Of a stretch of DNA of 64,000 nt, positions 17,177-25,152 are shown in pieces. Each line of letters starts with the position of its first letter. Positions within the stretch are counted from its first letter, which is position 1. The notes beneath the pieces were generated by a model that saw nothing but the letters and a program-made list of their open reading frames with translations, did not search any database and was not told the origin of the DNA. A program made the position numbers and the translations under genes. This stretch comes from Lachnospiraceae bacterium UBA3804 (lineage in GTDB: Bacteria; Bacillota; Clostridia; Lachnospirales; Lachnospiraceae): the NCBI GenBank assembly GCA_002368665.1, contig DFEK01000001.1, positions 129,318 through 193,317 on the forward strand, in the 5' to 3' direction.

Positions 17177-17289
17177 AATTTGCCTTTTGATTTTTGTATA
17201 TATTTACCGAATACCGCATATAGGTCATGTCGATTTATTCCGATATCGGGTATGTTCGTTGTAATGCTTATTCTTATAATGTTACACTC

Positions 17290-17323
17290 AAACTGCATCA
17301 TGGCAATATGGTGCAGTTTTTTT
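17290..17323 (+). terminator. Intrinsic terminator after deoB
   Basis: 12-bp stem AAACTGCATCAT/ATGGTGCAGTTT (one G-T pair), loop GGCAAT, then TTTTG. A lone TATAAT sits at 17275-17280 just before it without a convincing -35. Confidence 0.85.
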
Positions 17324-17351
17324 GTTGCATTGTTTTCAATAGGGAATCCGC

Positions 17352-19247
17352 ATGACTCATATATTTGAATTTGTCGCTTCTCACATGCGCATTTTCGAAC
17401 TCATTGTTTTCTGGTATCCGGTGGCAATGAGTCTACTTTGGATTGTCGGAAGTTTTATCTATTATTTTCGTCTGGAGTGCAAAGATCCGCTTCCTCTTCC
17501 GGATACTCCGATGGTATCCATTCTGGTTCCCACATTCAACGAATCGGCGCAGATTGCCGAGACGGTGGAGAGACTGAATAAACTCAATTATCCCTGTTAT
17601 GAAATCTTACTGATCAATGACGGAAGCAGTGACGACACTGCCGAAATAGAGCACGCCCTCGCACGGAAATACGGTAAGGTCCGCGTGGTGGATCTAAAGG
17701 AAAACTGCGGCAAGGCCAATGCCCTCGATCTGGGATTCATGGCGGCCAACAGTGAGTACTTAATCTGCGTGGACGGGGATTCGTATCTGGATAAAGACTG
17801 TATCCGCTATATGATGGCACATTTCTTAAATCCGAAGAACGGCGAACGTGTCGGTGCGGTTACAGGAAATCCCAGAGTGCGTAACAGAAGCTCCCTGCTT
17901 GCCAGTATTCAGCTTTGCGAATATGCGAGCATTATTTCGATGATCAAGCGTACGCAGCGCGTCTGGGGCAAGGTTATGACCGTTTCCGGCGTGGTTGTGG
18001 CATATCGTAAGCGTGCGCTTTTGGAATGCGGTCTCTGGGACAGGGATCTGATCACGGAAGATATCGGAGTAACCTGGAAACTGGAACGGAATTTCTGGGA
18101 TGTCCGCTATGAGCCGAACGCACTTTGCTGGATGCTTGTACCCGAAACCCTTCGAGGCCTTTACAAGCAGAGAAAACGCTGGGCACAGGGTGGTCAGGAA
18201 GTTATGTTCCGCCATTTTAATATTTTCTCGAGCTGGAAAAGAAGAAGACTGTATCCGGTCTTTACCGAGCAGATTATGAGTCTGACATGGGTGCTTTGCT
18301 GGCTTCTTTTAACGCTGACCGAAATCTTTTATCTTTTCTACAATGCGGATTCGTACGTTCCGTACCTTTGGAAATCGCAGTTTCTGTCGGTGATCTGTAT
18401 GATCCAGTTCATTGTCGCACTGAATCTGGAGAAGCGCTATGACAAGACCATTTTCAAATACATGGTTTCCGCAGCATGGTATCCGGTGGTTTACTGGATC
18501 ATCAACGGTGTGGTTTCCTTAAGCGCTTTGCCTAAAACCATTGCCAGCATGGTAAGGAAAAAGAAACTTGCCACCTGGAGCTCTCCGGACAGGGGAATCG
18601 GAACCAATTCCAAGAAAAAGAACAATGTGATTACGGAGGAGCAGGAATCCTACGATACGCAGTCCCATGAGAAAGAAGAGAATGAATTTGCTTTTATTCT
18701 GCCCGACGATGAGGAGGAAGAAGTAAAAGCGTATACCGGAATCGCTTCGCTGCAGACGCAAAGAGAAGCATCCTCGGATGATGCCCACCTTGGCGGAAAG
18801 TATTACCGCAAAGAAGAGAAAAAGAAAGAAGACATCATCAAAAACCGTCAGCGCTGGTGGAAGAAGATCATCGAGATCATCATTACTGTATTCGCCTGGG
18901 CGTTTATTCTGGTGTATGTTGCATATATCGTTTACGGAGTGGTTTGTATTTCCGCGAGCCGGACACCGATCTCGATCTTTATCTACAATGAAGCCATGGT
19001 ATGGGATTCAAGACGTCTGGTATTTATTGCATTTATCATTTTGCTGGTTGAAATTGTCGTTATGATCTTCTGGAAGGAGTACAACAGACTCAGGTTCGGC
19101 AGGAAAGACCGACGGAAATTCCGTCCGGATGTCACGGTGGAAGAGATTGCCGAGATCATGCATACGACGCCGGAGAATATCCGTCAGATCCAGGAAAAGA
19201 AGGTTGTCGTTTTCGAGAAAAACGTGGTACCGGAAGAATTGCATTAG
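17352..19247 (+). CDS. Apparent PgaC-PgaD fusion: poly-beta-1,6-GlcNAc synthase
   Basis: Membrane glycosyltransferase likely to polymerise and export poly-N-acetylglucosamine. Residues about 52-290 are a GT2 domain with NDGSSDD (Asp90), the metal-binding DGD (141-143), TED (235-237) and the processive QRKRW (273-277). One membrane segment precedes it (about 17-38), and about three follow to residue 392, as in PgaC/IcaA. A charged linker (about 400-500) leads to a second module (about 500-625) with two membrane segments, then WKEYNRLRF and a helical tail EEIAEIMHTTPENIRQIQ. This matches the layout of E. coli PgaD (two membrane helices, YNKLRF, helical tail). PgaC and PgaD are normally separate proteins that jointly sense cyclic di-GMP. 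The ATG at 17352 has only a weak AGGGA site. Confidence 0.8.
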   Translation: MTHIFEFVASHMRIFELIVFWYPVAMSLLWIVGSFIYYFRLECKDPLPLPDTPMVSILVPTFNESAQIAETVERLNKLNYPCYEILLINDGSSDDTAEIEHALARKYGKVRVVDLKENCGKANALDLGFMAANSEYLICVDGDSYLDKDCIRYMMAHFLNPKNGERVGAVTGNPRVRNRSSLLASIQLCEYASIISMIKRTQRVWGKVMTVSGVVVAYRKRALLECGLWDRDLITEDIGVTWKLERNFWDVRYEPNALCWMLVPETLRGLYKQRKRWAQGGQEVMFRHFNIFSSWKRRRLYPVFTEQIMSLTWVLCWLLLTLTEIFYLFYNADSYVPYLWKSQFLSVICMIQFIVALNLEKRYDKTIFKYMVSAAWYPVVYWIINGVVSLSALPKTIASMVRKKKLATWSSPDRGIGTNSKKKNNVITEEQESYDTQSHEKEENEFAFILPDDEEEEVKAYTGIASLQTQREASSDDAHLGGKYYRKEEKKKEDIIKNRQRWWKKIIEIIITVFAWAFILVYVAYIVYGVVCISASRTPISIFIYNEAMVWDSRRLVFIAFIILLVEIVVMIFWKEYNRLRFGRKDRRKFRPDVTVEEIAEIMHTTPENIRQIQEKKVVVFEKNVVPEELH

Positions 19248-19369
19248 GTGAGTGTTTCCGTAAAATTACTCTGCTATACATTTTTTGAAAAAGGCGCAGC
19301 TGTTTTACTGGTTGTATGCTATCGGAAAGATGGGGCCAAGTCCCTTCTTCCGCATAAATGATTTTTTAA

Positions 19370-19407
19370 GAGAAAGCCTGAATTCTAGCGGATTCAAGGC
19401 TTTCTTT
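19370..19407. terminator. Bidirectional terminator between the PgaCD-like gene and a convergent short gene
   Basis: Stem AGAAAGCC-TGAAT / ATTCA-AGGCTTTCT with a one-base bulge, flanked by TTTTTTAAG on the left and TTTTG on the right. It overlaps the stop codon of the - strand gene. Confidence 0.75.
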
Positions 19408-19654
19408 TGACATCTTTACCGTTTTTCTTTACCGTAATCTCTGTAATGGCGTATTTATGGACGCTTAATACCTTAGCTTCTTTAAGTTTTAACTCTTTTT
19501 TCGTCAATTCCTGTATTACAACGTCAACACCTTTAAGGATACCCTTCTTTTGCATTTCCTTCAAGCGGTTTATTTGTACCCTTATTTCATTGATCTCGGA
19601 ATAGATGTCTGATTCAATTGTCCCACATTGTGTGTATTCTGCCATAGGCAGCAT
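19394..19654 (-). CDS. Short hypothetical protein, possibly a gene remnant
   Basis: 86 residues; I do not recognise it. The sequence is charged and helical in its middle (INEIRVQINRLKEMQKKG, then LTKKELKLKEAKVLSV) and ends ITVKKNGKDVKRKP. The start is uncertain: ATG at 19654 has only AAAGAG directly before it, and a second ATG lies at 19645. Upstream, another frame stays open for about 20 codons and closes at a TGA near 19618, so this could be the tail of a frameshifted or truncated older gene. The stop lies inside the terminator hairpin, which supports it as a real 3' end. Confidence 0.45.
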   Translation of the reverse strand: MLPMAEYTQCGTIESDIYSEINEIRVQINRLKEMQKKGILKGVDVVIQELTKKELKLKEAKVLSVHKYAITEITVKKNGKDVKRKP

Positions 19655-19733
19655 CTCTTTGAGCTAGCTTGGTAAGGTTTTTTCCCTTTCGTAAGATATG
19701 TGCGATATAAGGAGACTAATCCGTAAAAAGACC

Positions 19734-19765
19734 AAAAAAAGAGGTGATGTTGTGTGTCATCACCT
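19734..19765 (-). terminator. Terminator of the XRE regulator gene
   Basis: Perfect 8-bp stem AGGTGATG/CATCACCT with an 8-base loop. On the - strand it is followed by CTTTTTTTGG. Confidence 0.82.
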
Positions 19766-19794
19766 GAAAAATAGTAGAAGGAAGTTTACATAAT

Positions 19795-20103
19795 TCAATG
19801 AATCAATCCTTTTATGATTGATGCTACATTCTGAAGTTGATCCGGGTTGAGCTGTTTTAAATCCGAAACTGTATTACGTATTGTTTCCGGAGCTTCATTT
19901 GAAGAATCAAAAAACTCTTGCGGTGTTATATCGAGAAAATCACAGATATAGAAGAATGCTGACATAGAGGGCAGTGCTTTTCCAGTTTCTATATTGTTGA
20001 TATATCCGGGGTTTTGTCCGAGAGAAAGACTCATGTCTCTTGCGGATACACCCTTTAGCGTTCTTAATTGGGATAATCTTAACTTGAAGAATTCGTCATA
20101 CAT
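19795..20103 (-). CDS. XRE-family HTH transcriptional regulator
   Basis: DNA-binding regulator of 102 residues. The N-terminal helix-turn-helix domain reads LRLSQLRTLKGVSARDMSLS then LGQNPGYINNIETGKALPS, the classic Xre/SinR-type fold with the NIETGKALPS third helix. The C-terminal part (LKQLNPDQLQNVASIIKGL) is a short helical tail often used for dimerisation. I start it at the ATG at 20103 because AAAGGTGGTGATT lies just upstream; an in-frame extension to 20124 lacks such a site. It is divergent from the zinc-ribbon/Ig-like gene at 20320 and may control it. Confidence 0.88.
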   Translation of the reverse strand: MYDEFFKLRLSQLRTLKGVSARDMSLSLGQNPGYINNIETGKALPSMSAFFYICDFLDITPQEFFDSSNEAPETIRNTVSDLKQLNPDQLQNVASIIKGLIH

Positions 20104-20128
20104 TATAATCACCACCTTTATCATATTC

Positions 20129-20193
20129 TATCCGATACGAATGGATATAATGTTTGAACAAATCCGCAAAATACAGTATAATATTGGATATAA
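20129..20193. promoter_or_regulatory. Candidate XRE operator sites
   Basis: TATCC-N9-GGATA inverted repeat at 20129-20147, and a further TGGATATAA copy at 20185-20193 matching the right half (20142-20150). They flank the + strand promoter. Short motifs, so chance is possible. Confidence 0.3.
20154..20182 (+). promoter_or_regulatory. Promoter of the zinc-ribbon/Ig-like gene
   Basis: TTGAAC at 20154-20159, a 17-base spacer and TATAAT at 20177-20182. It gives a leader of about 130 bases. Confidence 0.7.
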
Positions 20194-20319
20194 AGCGACA
20201 TAATTGCGTGATAATCTGAAATATTACTATAATTGTCTATGTCATTCTAATAATCGTAATAGAAACACTATAAGGCGGATTCTTTCAGACTATCAAAGCA
20301 ATGGATAGGAGGAAACTAG

Positions 20320-22014
20320 ATGCTTATTAGTCTTGTGTGCCCTAATTGCGGCGCCCCAATGGAAGTTGATGATTCAAATACTACGATTTCGTGTCCTCAT
20401 TGCGGAAACAAAGTAATAAATCAAAAAGAGGTTATTCAGGTTGAACAACATGTTGTTGTAGAGCACAAAAAAGCGAAAGATCCGCACACTCTGATAGTAA
20501 ACTATAAATCTTCAGATAAGAGTGTGAAGCTTGTAATTGCAATTAGCGCTATTAAACGTAAAGATGTGATTATCTCCGGTCAGAAAATGCAGTATATTCT
20601 TGCTCCGGGGCAATATCGAATTGTGTTGAAAATCGGAAAGATCAATTATAATCGAGATATTGTGGTTCCTAAGGATGGAACTCCTGTAGAAATAATTGCA
20701 TCATGGGCTGGTAGAGCAAATATCAGTATAGATCAGCCTTTGTATGACCCTTCAGAAGTATCTGCTCCGACCGGATCAGGGAATAAATCCGTGAATGTAA
20801 AAGCTTCAAAGCCATATGAGGAAAGAACATATATAGAAAAAGTATTCCGTAAAGGGATGATAGCTCCTTGGATTATTTTTGGCGTTCTCTTTATTATCGG
20901 AATAGCAAATCTTTCTACATCTCCGGCGGGTGGATTGATAACCTTGCTGGCGGCTATTCTTATCTGTCCGTTTATAATTGAACTGATATGTAAATATGTT
21001 AATCCAAGTAAGGTCAAACTTATAAAGATCATTATTTTCATAGTTGTTGGTGTTTTGGGAATAGTTGGTGTGAGCGTTACGGCTGCTCAGAGCCCCAGCA
21101 CGGATTCAGCATCAACAAGTAATAGTTCAGTATCATCTAATATAAGGTCATTTTCATTTTCGAGGACTGATGACGTATACTTAAATGCAGGAAAGACAGA
21201 TAGTAACGGTTGGGTAGATGTAAGTGTTAAAGACAGAAACTCTTTTACTCCTGAAGACGTTATATTTGTAAGTGCCGATCCAAGTATTGCAACAGTTTCC
21301 TATTCACATGATGCATTAACAACTTATTTGTATTATGATATAACTGGTGTTAACGCAGGTGAAACAGAAGTATATGTTACGGATAATAGTGGGACGGTTG
21401 TATCGGAAAAAATCAAAGTCATTGTTACAGATGATCGGGTGTTTGCAGAATCAGTATCATTAACATGTTCCAAAACAGAGTTGTCATTAGGTGAATCTGC
21501 GACCATATTGGTGGATTTCTTGCCAAATAATACAACACAAAAAGATATAAGCTGGGTATCCTCAGATGAATCTGTAGCAACCGTAAGTAATGGCGTTATC
21601 ACGGCTATAGCCGGTGGTACAGCTACGATATCAGCTACAACTGAAAATGACATTACTGAAAGCGTTGTAGTCACAGTAGACGCTTCAAAACGTGCTATGA
21701 AACTCAGAGTTACTCATCCAAGACAAGATGATGTAAACATTGGAGATGAGTGGAGCTACATTGATGAAGTAAACGGAGAAAATGCTCAAAGGGAATACAG
21801 TCTTTCTGCTGGTGACACACTGAACTTCCACTCGAAATACACCGAATCAGATAATAATCCGGATGTGGGTGAAGCAAGTGCCTCATATACTGTAACAGAG
21901 GATGACCTTGTAAATGGATTTACCGTAACTTTTGATGTATATGTGACTGAAAATGGTGGACGTAATCAGGGTGAGCAAGCTCACTTCGTTGCCACATATA
22001 CATTTACACCTTGA
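20320..22014 (+). CDS. Zinc-ribbon membrane protein with bacterial Ig-like (BIG_2) domain
   Basis: Function unknown. Residues 7-28 are a zinc ribbon (CPNCGAP ... CPHCGNK). A cytoplasmic beta-rich region of about 100 residues follows, then two or three membrane segments at about 178-255. The outer part begins with a Ser/Thr-rich stretch, then a BIG_2-type domain with the signature WVSSDESVATVSNGVITAIAGGTATISA (read in two parts, near residues 418-446). A terminal domain of about 90 residues is unassigned. The gene is visibly richer in A+T than the housekeeping neighbours, which suggests later acquisition. AGGAGG lies 8 bases before the ATG. It has its own promoter and a long terminator hairpin, so it is transcribed alone. 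Confidence 0.8.
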   Translation: MLISLVCPNCGAPMEVDDSNTTISCPHCGNKVINQKEVIQVEQHVVVEHKKAKDPHTLIVNYKSSDKSVKLVIAISAIKRKDVIISGQKMQYILAPGQYRIVLKIGKINYNRDIVVPKDGTPVEIIASWAGRANISIDQPLYDPSEVSAPTGSGNKSVNVKASKPYEERTYIEKVFRKGMIAPWIIFGVLFIIGIANLSTSPAGGLITLLAAILICPFIIELICKYVNPSKVKLIKIIIFIVVGVLGIVGVSVTAAQSPSTDSASTSNSSVSSNIRSFSFSRTDDVYLNAGKTDSNGWVDVSVKDRNSFTPEDVIFVSADPSIATVSYSHDALTTYLYYDITGVNAGETEVYVTDNSGTVVSEKIKVIVTDDRVFAESVSLTCSKTELSLGESATILVDFLPNNTTQKDISWVSSDESVATVSNGVITAIAGGTATISATTENDITESVVVTVDASKRAMKLRVTHPRQDDVNIGDEWSYIDEVNGENAQREYSLSAGDTLNFHSKYTESDNNPDVGEASASYTVTEDDLVNGFTVTFDVYVTENGGRNQGEQAHFVATYTFTP

Positions 22015-22038
22015 TCTTTTAGTGAGTATTAGACAGAG

Positions 22039-22100
22039 AGTAGTCATTTTGACGTCAACCGGAAAGAGAAGTTGACGTCTAAATGACTACTTCTGTTTTT
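22039..22100 (+). terminator. Long intrinsic terminator hairpin
   Basis: 20 base pairs with a single T-T mismatch: AGTAGTCATTT-T-GACGTCAAC pairs with GTTGACGTC-T-AAATGACTACT across an 11-base loop, followed by TCTGTTTTT. Confidence 0.85.
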
Positions 22101-22451
22101 ATCTGCTTTTTATGACTTTTGACACTTCGTATCAAAAGCCCGGCGCTCTTCCGAGGGACTCCTGTGCGGAGGGCAGTCACTCGCCGTGACGGGCATCTCA
22201 TTAGGGCTCCGCCCTCGCCGATGGCTTACCTGCTCCCGAGCAAACAAGAAAAATGATTCTCTTATCTGCTCAATAACTATGTGGGACACAATGTGCACTA
22301 ATCCGTAAACGTTCTGAAAAAATATGCGGAAATGTTTTGCCTAAATAGATAGGATATGGTATTATAAACAAGAACAGATGTTCGACATTTTTTTTGAGAT
22401 TCAAATTTGGCATCTCGAAATAGAAGATAGAAGCAAGTTGGGGGAATATAT
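22101..22451. other. Gene-free stretch with a GC-rich run of small hairpins
   Basis: No credible gene between 22015 and 22451. From 22116 to about 22241 the base composition switches abruptly to GC-rich and contains a chain of short dyads: CTTTTGA/TCAAAAG (22116-22138), CTC-TTCC-GAG (22146-22155), CTCC-TGTGC-GGAG (22159-22171), GTCAC-TCGCC-GTGAC (22176-22190), AGGG-CTCCG-CCCT (22203-22215) and GCTC-CC-GAGC (22232-22241). It could be an oriT-like scar of an integrated element or a structured RNA. The remainder, to 22336, is unremarkable and AT-rich. Confidence 0.45.
22337..22365 (+). promoter_or_regulatory. Promoter of the ORF6N/PLD-like gene
   Basis: TTGCCT at 22337-22342, a 17-base spacer ending in TGG, and TATTAT at 22360-22365. 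An 86-base leader precedes the ATG. Confidence 0.6.
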
Positions 22452-23366
22452 ATGGACATGGTTACAATTAATCCTGAGACTGAAGATATTCGTAGTTTAA
22501 TTCACATGATTAGAGGCAAACAAGTCATGATAGATAGTGACTTGGCAAGGTTATACGGGTACGAGATCAAAGCTTTTAATCAGCAGGTTAAAAGGAATAT
22601 TCGACGTTTTCCAGATGATTTTATGTTTAGGCTTGATGAGAATGAGGTACCGGATTCTTTAAGGTCACAATTTGTGACCTTAAACGATAGCGAGAATAAA
22701 AGAGGAAGGCACAGAAAATATTTGCCATATGCTTTTACTGAGCAAGGCATTTATATGCTAGCGACAGTATTAAAAGGTGAGGTTGCTGAAAATCAGAGCA
22801 TTTTTATAATGCGTGCTTTTAGAGAAATGCGACATTTTGTTGCTAATAACGCATTGCTGTTTGAAAAGGTTAGCAACATAGAATTGAAGCAACTGGAATA
22901 TCAAAAATCCACGGATGAAAGGTTTGATAAGGTATTCCAATACATAGAGGATCATGCAGAATCTGAGCAGAAAATATTCTTTGATGGACAGATTTATGAT
23001 GCTTTTAGTTTGATTACTTCCATCATGAAGAAAGCTCAGAAAGAAATCATTCTGATAGATGGATATGTGGATGTAGACACCTTAAACATTCTGGCTAAGA
23101 AAAATACCGGCGTAATTGTTAAAGCGTATACATTTACTAGTGCGCCAATCACCAATAAGGATATAGCGAATTTTAATGCACAATACCCGACCTTGACAGT
23201 AAAAAAGACTCAAGTATTTCACGATAGATTCATTATTTTGGATGGAAAGACTGCTTATCATATAGGAGCTTCAATAAAGGATGCCGGGAAGAAATGTTTT
23301 GGTATTTCGATGATTGATGATTCGGGAGTTGTGGCAGATTTGATGAATCGACTGAAAACGGTTTAA
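22452..23366 (+). CDS. ORF6N-domain protein with phospholipase D-like C-terminus
   Basis: Accessory protein of the phage/mobile-element-associated ORF6N (KilA-N-related) family. Residues about 10-100 hold the ORF6N DNA-binding domain (VMIDSDLARLYGYEIKAFNQ, then RRFPDDFMFRL and YAFTEQGIYMLA). A coiled helical stretch follows. The C-terminal part resembles the PLD superfamily: KEIILIDGYVDVDTL, then HDRFIILD with His and Asp in the HxKx4D arrangement (Lys replaced by Arg) and YHIGASIKDAGKK. Only one such half-site is seen, so activity would need dimerisation or may be lost. GGGGA precedes the ATG. AT-rich, and it sits beside the GC-rich hairpin island, so probably acquired. Biological role unknown. 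Confidence 0.8.
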   Translation: MDMVTINPETEDIRSLIHMIRGKQVMIDSDLARLYGYEIKAFNQQVKRNIRRFPDDFMFRLDENEVPDSLRSQFVTLNDSENKRGRHRKYLPYAFTEQGIYMLATVLKGEVAENQSIFIMRAFREMRHFVANNALLFEKVSNIELKQLEYQKSTDERFDKVFQYIEDHAESEQKIFFDGQIYDAFSLITSIMKKAQKEIILIDGYVDVDTLNILAKKNTGVIVKAYTFTSAPITNKDIANFNAQYPTLTVKKTQVFHDRFIILDGKTAYHIGASIKDAGKKCFGISMIDDSGVVADLMNRLKTV

Positions 23367-23371
23367 TGTAT

Positions 23372-23392
23372 GGTGATCTTCGGATCCCTTTT
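23372..23392 (+). terminator. Weak UUCG hairpin after the ORF6N gene
   Basis: GATC-TTCG-GATC stem extended by G-C and G-T pairs over one mismatch, followed by CTTTT. Short stem, so confidence is limited. Confidence 0.4.
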
Positions 23393-23427
23393 GTGCAATC
23401 TGATGAAAATTACGATAACGCTCTTTT

Positions 23428-23456
23428 TTGCTTTTTTTTGAGATAATTGATATAAT
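23428..23456 (+). promoter_or_regulatory. Promoter of prfC
   Basis: TTGCTT at 23428-23433, a 17-base spacer and TATAAT at 23451-23456. The leader is about 90 bases. Confidence 0.7.
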
Positions 23457-23553
23457 AACACAGTTTATGGTTTCAAGTTAAAAAAGATCCTTAGATAAAA
23501 GGATGTAATAAAGTAAAATTCCGGGATTTGAATGATCCCGTTAAGGAGTTATT

Positions 23554-25149
23554 GTGGGAAGTTTTGATAAAGAGATTAACAGAAGAAGAACCTTTGCGAT
23601 CATTTCGCACCCTGATGCGGGTAAAACAACATTGACGGAGAAATTTCTTTTATACGGCGGTGCCATTAATCTGGCAGGCAGTGTAAAGGGAAAAGCAACC
23701 GCAAGACATGCGGTTTCCGACTGGATGGAGATTGAGAAGGAAAGAGGTATTTCCGTTACTTCATCCGTTCTTCAGTTTGAATATGACGGATATTGCATCA
23801 ATATTTTGGATACCCCGGGACACCAGGATTTCTCCGAGGATACCTATCGTACCTTAATGGCGGCCGATTCCGCGGTTATGGTAATCGATGCATCCAAGGG
23901 TGTCGAGGCACAGACCAGGAAGCTTTTCAAGGTCTGCGGTATGCGAGGCATTCCGATTTTTACGTTTATCAATAAGCTGGACCGTGATGCAAACGATACC
24001 TTTGATCTTCTCGATGAAATCGAGAAGGAACTGGGAATCGAAACCTGTCCCATGAACTGGCCTTTGGGAAGCGGTAAAGCGTTCCGAGGTGTATATGAAA
24101 GAAAATCGCAGGATGTCATTCTGTATTCCGATACCGAAAAGGGAACGAAAGAAGGACATGCCGAACGAATTAATGTATCCGATGAAACTACGCTTGTAAG
24201 TGCAATCGGAGAAGATGCTTATGAGAAATTAACGGGAGAACTCGAACTCTTAGACGGAGCCGGTGCGGAATTTGATCTGGAAAAAGTCAGAGCCGGTAAA
24301 TTAACGCCCGTATTTTTCGGTTCCGCATTGACCAATTTCGGTGTGGAGATTTTCCTTCAGAATTTCCTTACCATGGCAACAACACCGCTTCCGAGAAAAG
24401 CGGATATCGGAGTGATCAATCCGACGGATGATGAATTTTCGGCCTTTGTATTTAAGATTCAGGCCAATATGAATAAAGCGCATCGCGACAGAGTAGCATT
24501 CATGCGAATCTGTTCCGGTAAATTCGATGCAACGAAGGAAGTACGCCACGTGCAGAGCGATAAGGTAATGCGCTTATCCCAGCCCCAGCAAATCATGGCG
24601 GATGACCGTAAGATCTTAAGCGAAGCGTACGCGGGAGATATCATCGGTGTCTTCGATCCCGGTATTTTCTCTATCGGAGATACGCTTTGTGCACCGAAGA
24701 ATAAATTCATGTATGAAGGCATTCCGACATTTGCGCCCGAACATTTTGCACGCGTGCGTCAGATGGATACGATGAAGCGTAAGCAGTTTATGAAGGGTAT
24801 TACGCAGATTGCACAGGAGGGTGCCATTCAGGTTTTCCAGGAGTTCAATACCGGTATGGAAGAGATTATTGTCGGCGTTGTCGGTGTTCTTCAGTTTGAA
24901 GTTTTGAAATACCGCCTGGAAAACGAATACAATGTGGAAATCAAAATGGAACCGCTTCCTTATGAACACATCCGCTGGATCGAAAACAAGGATGAGGTCA
25001 ATGTAGCGAAGATTGTCGGTACGTCCGACATGAAGAAAGTCAAGGACATGAAAGGGAATCCGTTGCTTCTGTTCATCAATCCCTGGAGTGTCGGCATGAC
25101 GCTGGAGCGAAACGAAGGACTGGTATTGTCCGAATTCGGAAGAGAATAA
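23554..25149 (+). CDS. prfC: Peptide chain release factor 3
   Basis: GTPase that recycles RF1/RF2 after termination. It has 531 residues. G1 HPDAGKTT, G2 region ERGISVTSSVLQ, G3 DTPGHQDFSED and G4 NKLDRD are present; the early FAIISHPDAGKT and the SDWMEIEKERGI block distinguish RF3 from EF-G. The start is GTG at 23554, 5 bases after AAGGAG. The transglutaminase-like gene begins 3 bases after the stop, so the two are likely co-transcribed although functionally unrelated. Confidence 0.96.
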   Translation: MGSFDKEINRRRTFAIISHPDAGKTTLTEKFLLYGGAINLAGSVKGKATARHAVSDWMEIEKERGISVTSSVLQFEYDGYCINILDTPGHQDFSEDTYRTLMAADSAVMVIDASKGVEAQTRKLFKVCGMRGIPIFTFINKLDRDANDTFDLLDEIEKELGIETCPMNWPLGSGKAFRGVYERKSQDVILYSDTEKGTKEGHAERINVSDETTLVSAIGEDAYEKLTGELELLDGAGAEFDLEKVRAGKLTPVFFGSALTNFGVEIFLQNFLTMATTPLPRKADIGVINPTDDEFSAFVFKIQANMNKAHRDRVAFMRICSGKFDATKEVRHVQSDKVMRLSQPQQIMADDRKILSEAYAGDIIGVFDPGIFSIGDTLCAPKNKFMYEGIPTFAPEHFARVRQMDTMKRKQFMKGITQIAQEGAIQVFQEFNTGMEEIIVGVVGVLQFEVLKYRLENEYNVEIKMEPLPYEHIRWIENKDEVNVAKIVGTSDMKKVKDMKGNPLLLFINPWSVGMTLERNEGLVLSEFGRE

Positions 25150-25152
25150 GAT

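Noticed and set aside
17275..17280. TATAAT before the deoB terminator as a promoter for the PgaCD-like gene
   Set aside because: No credible -35, and a strong terminator follows within 10 bases; kept only as a remark.
22110..22298. 62-codon - strand frame across the GC-rich hairpin island
   Set aside because: The DNA is a chain of small dyads, the peptide is of odd composition (Arg/Pro/Ser-rich), and no good ribosome site is seen; treated as non-coding.
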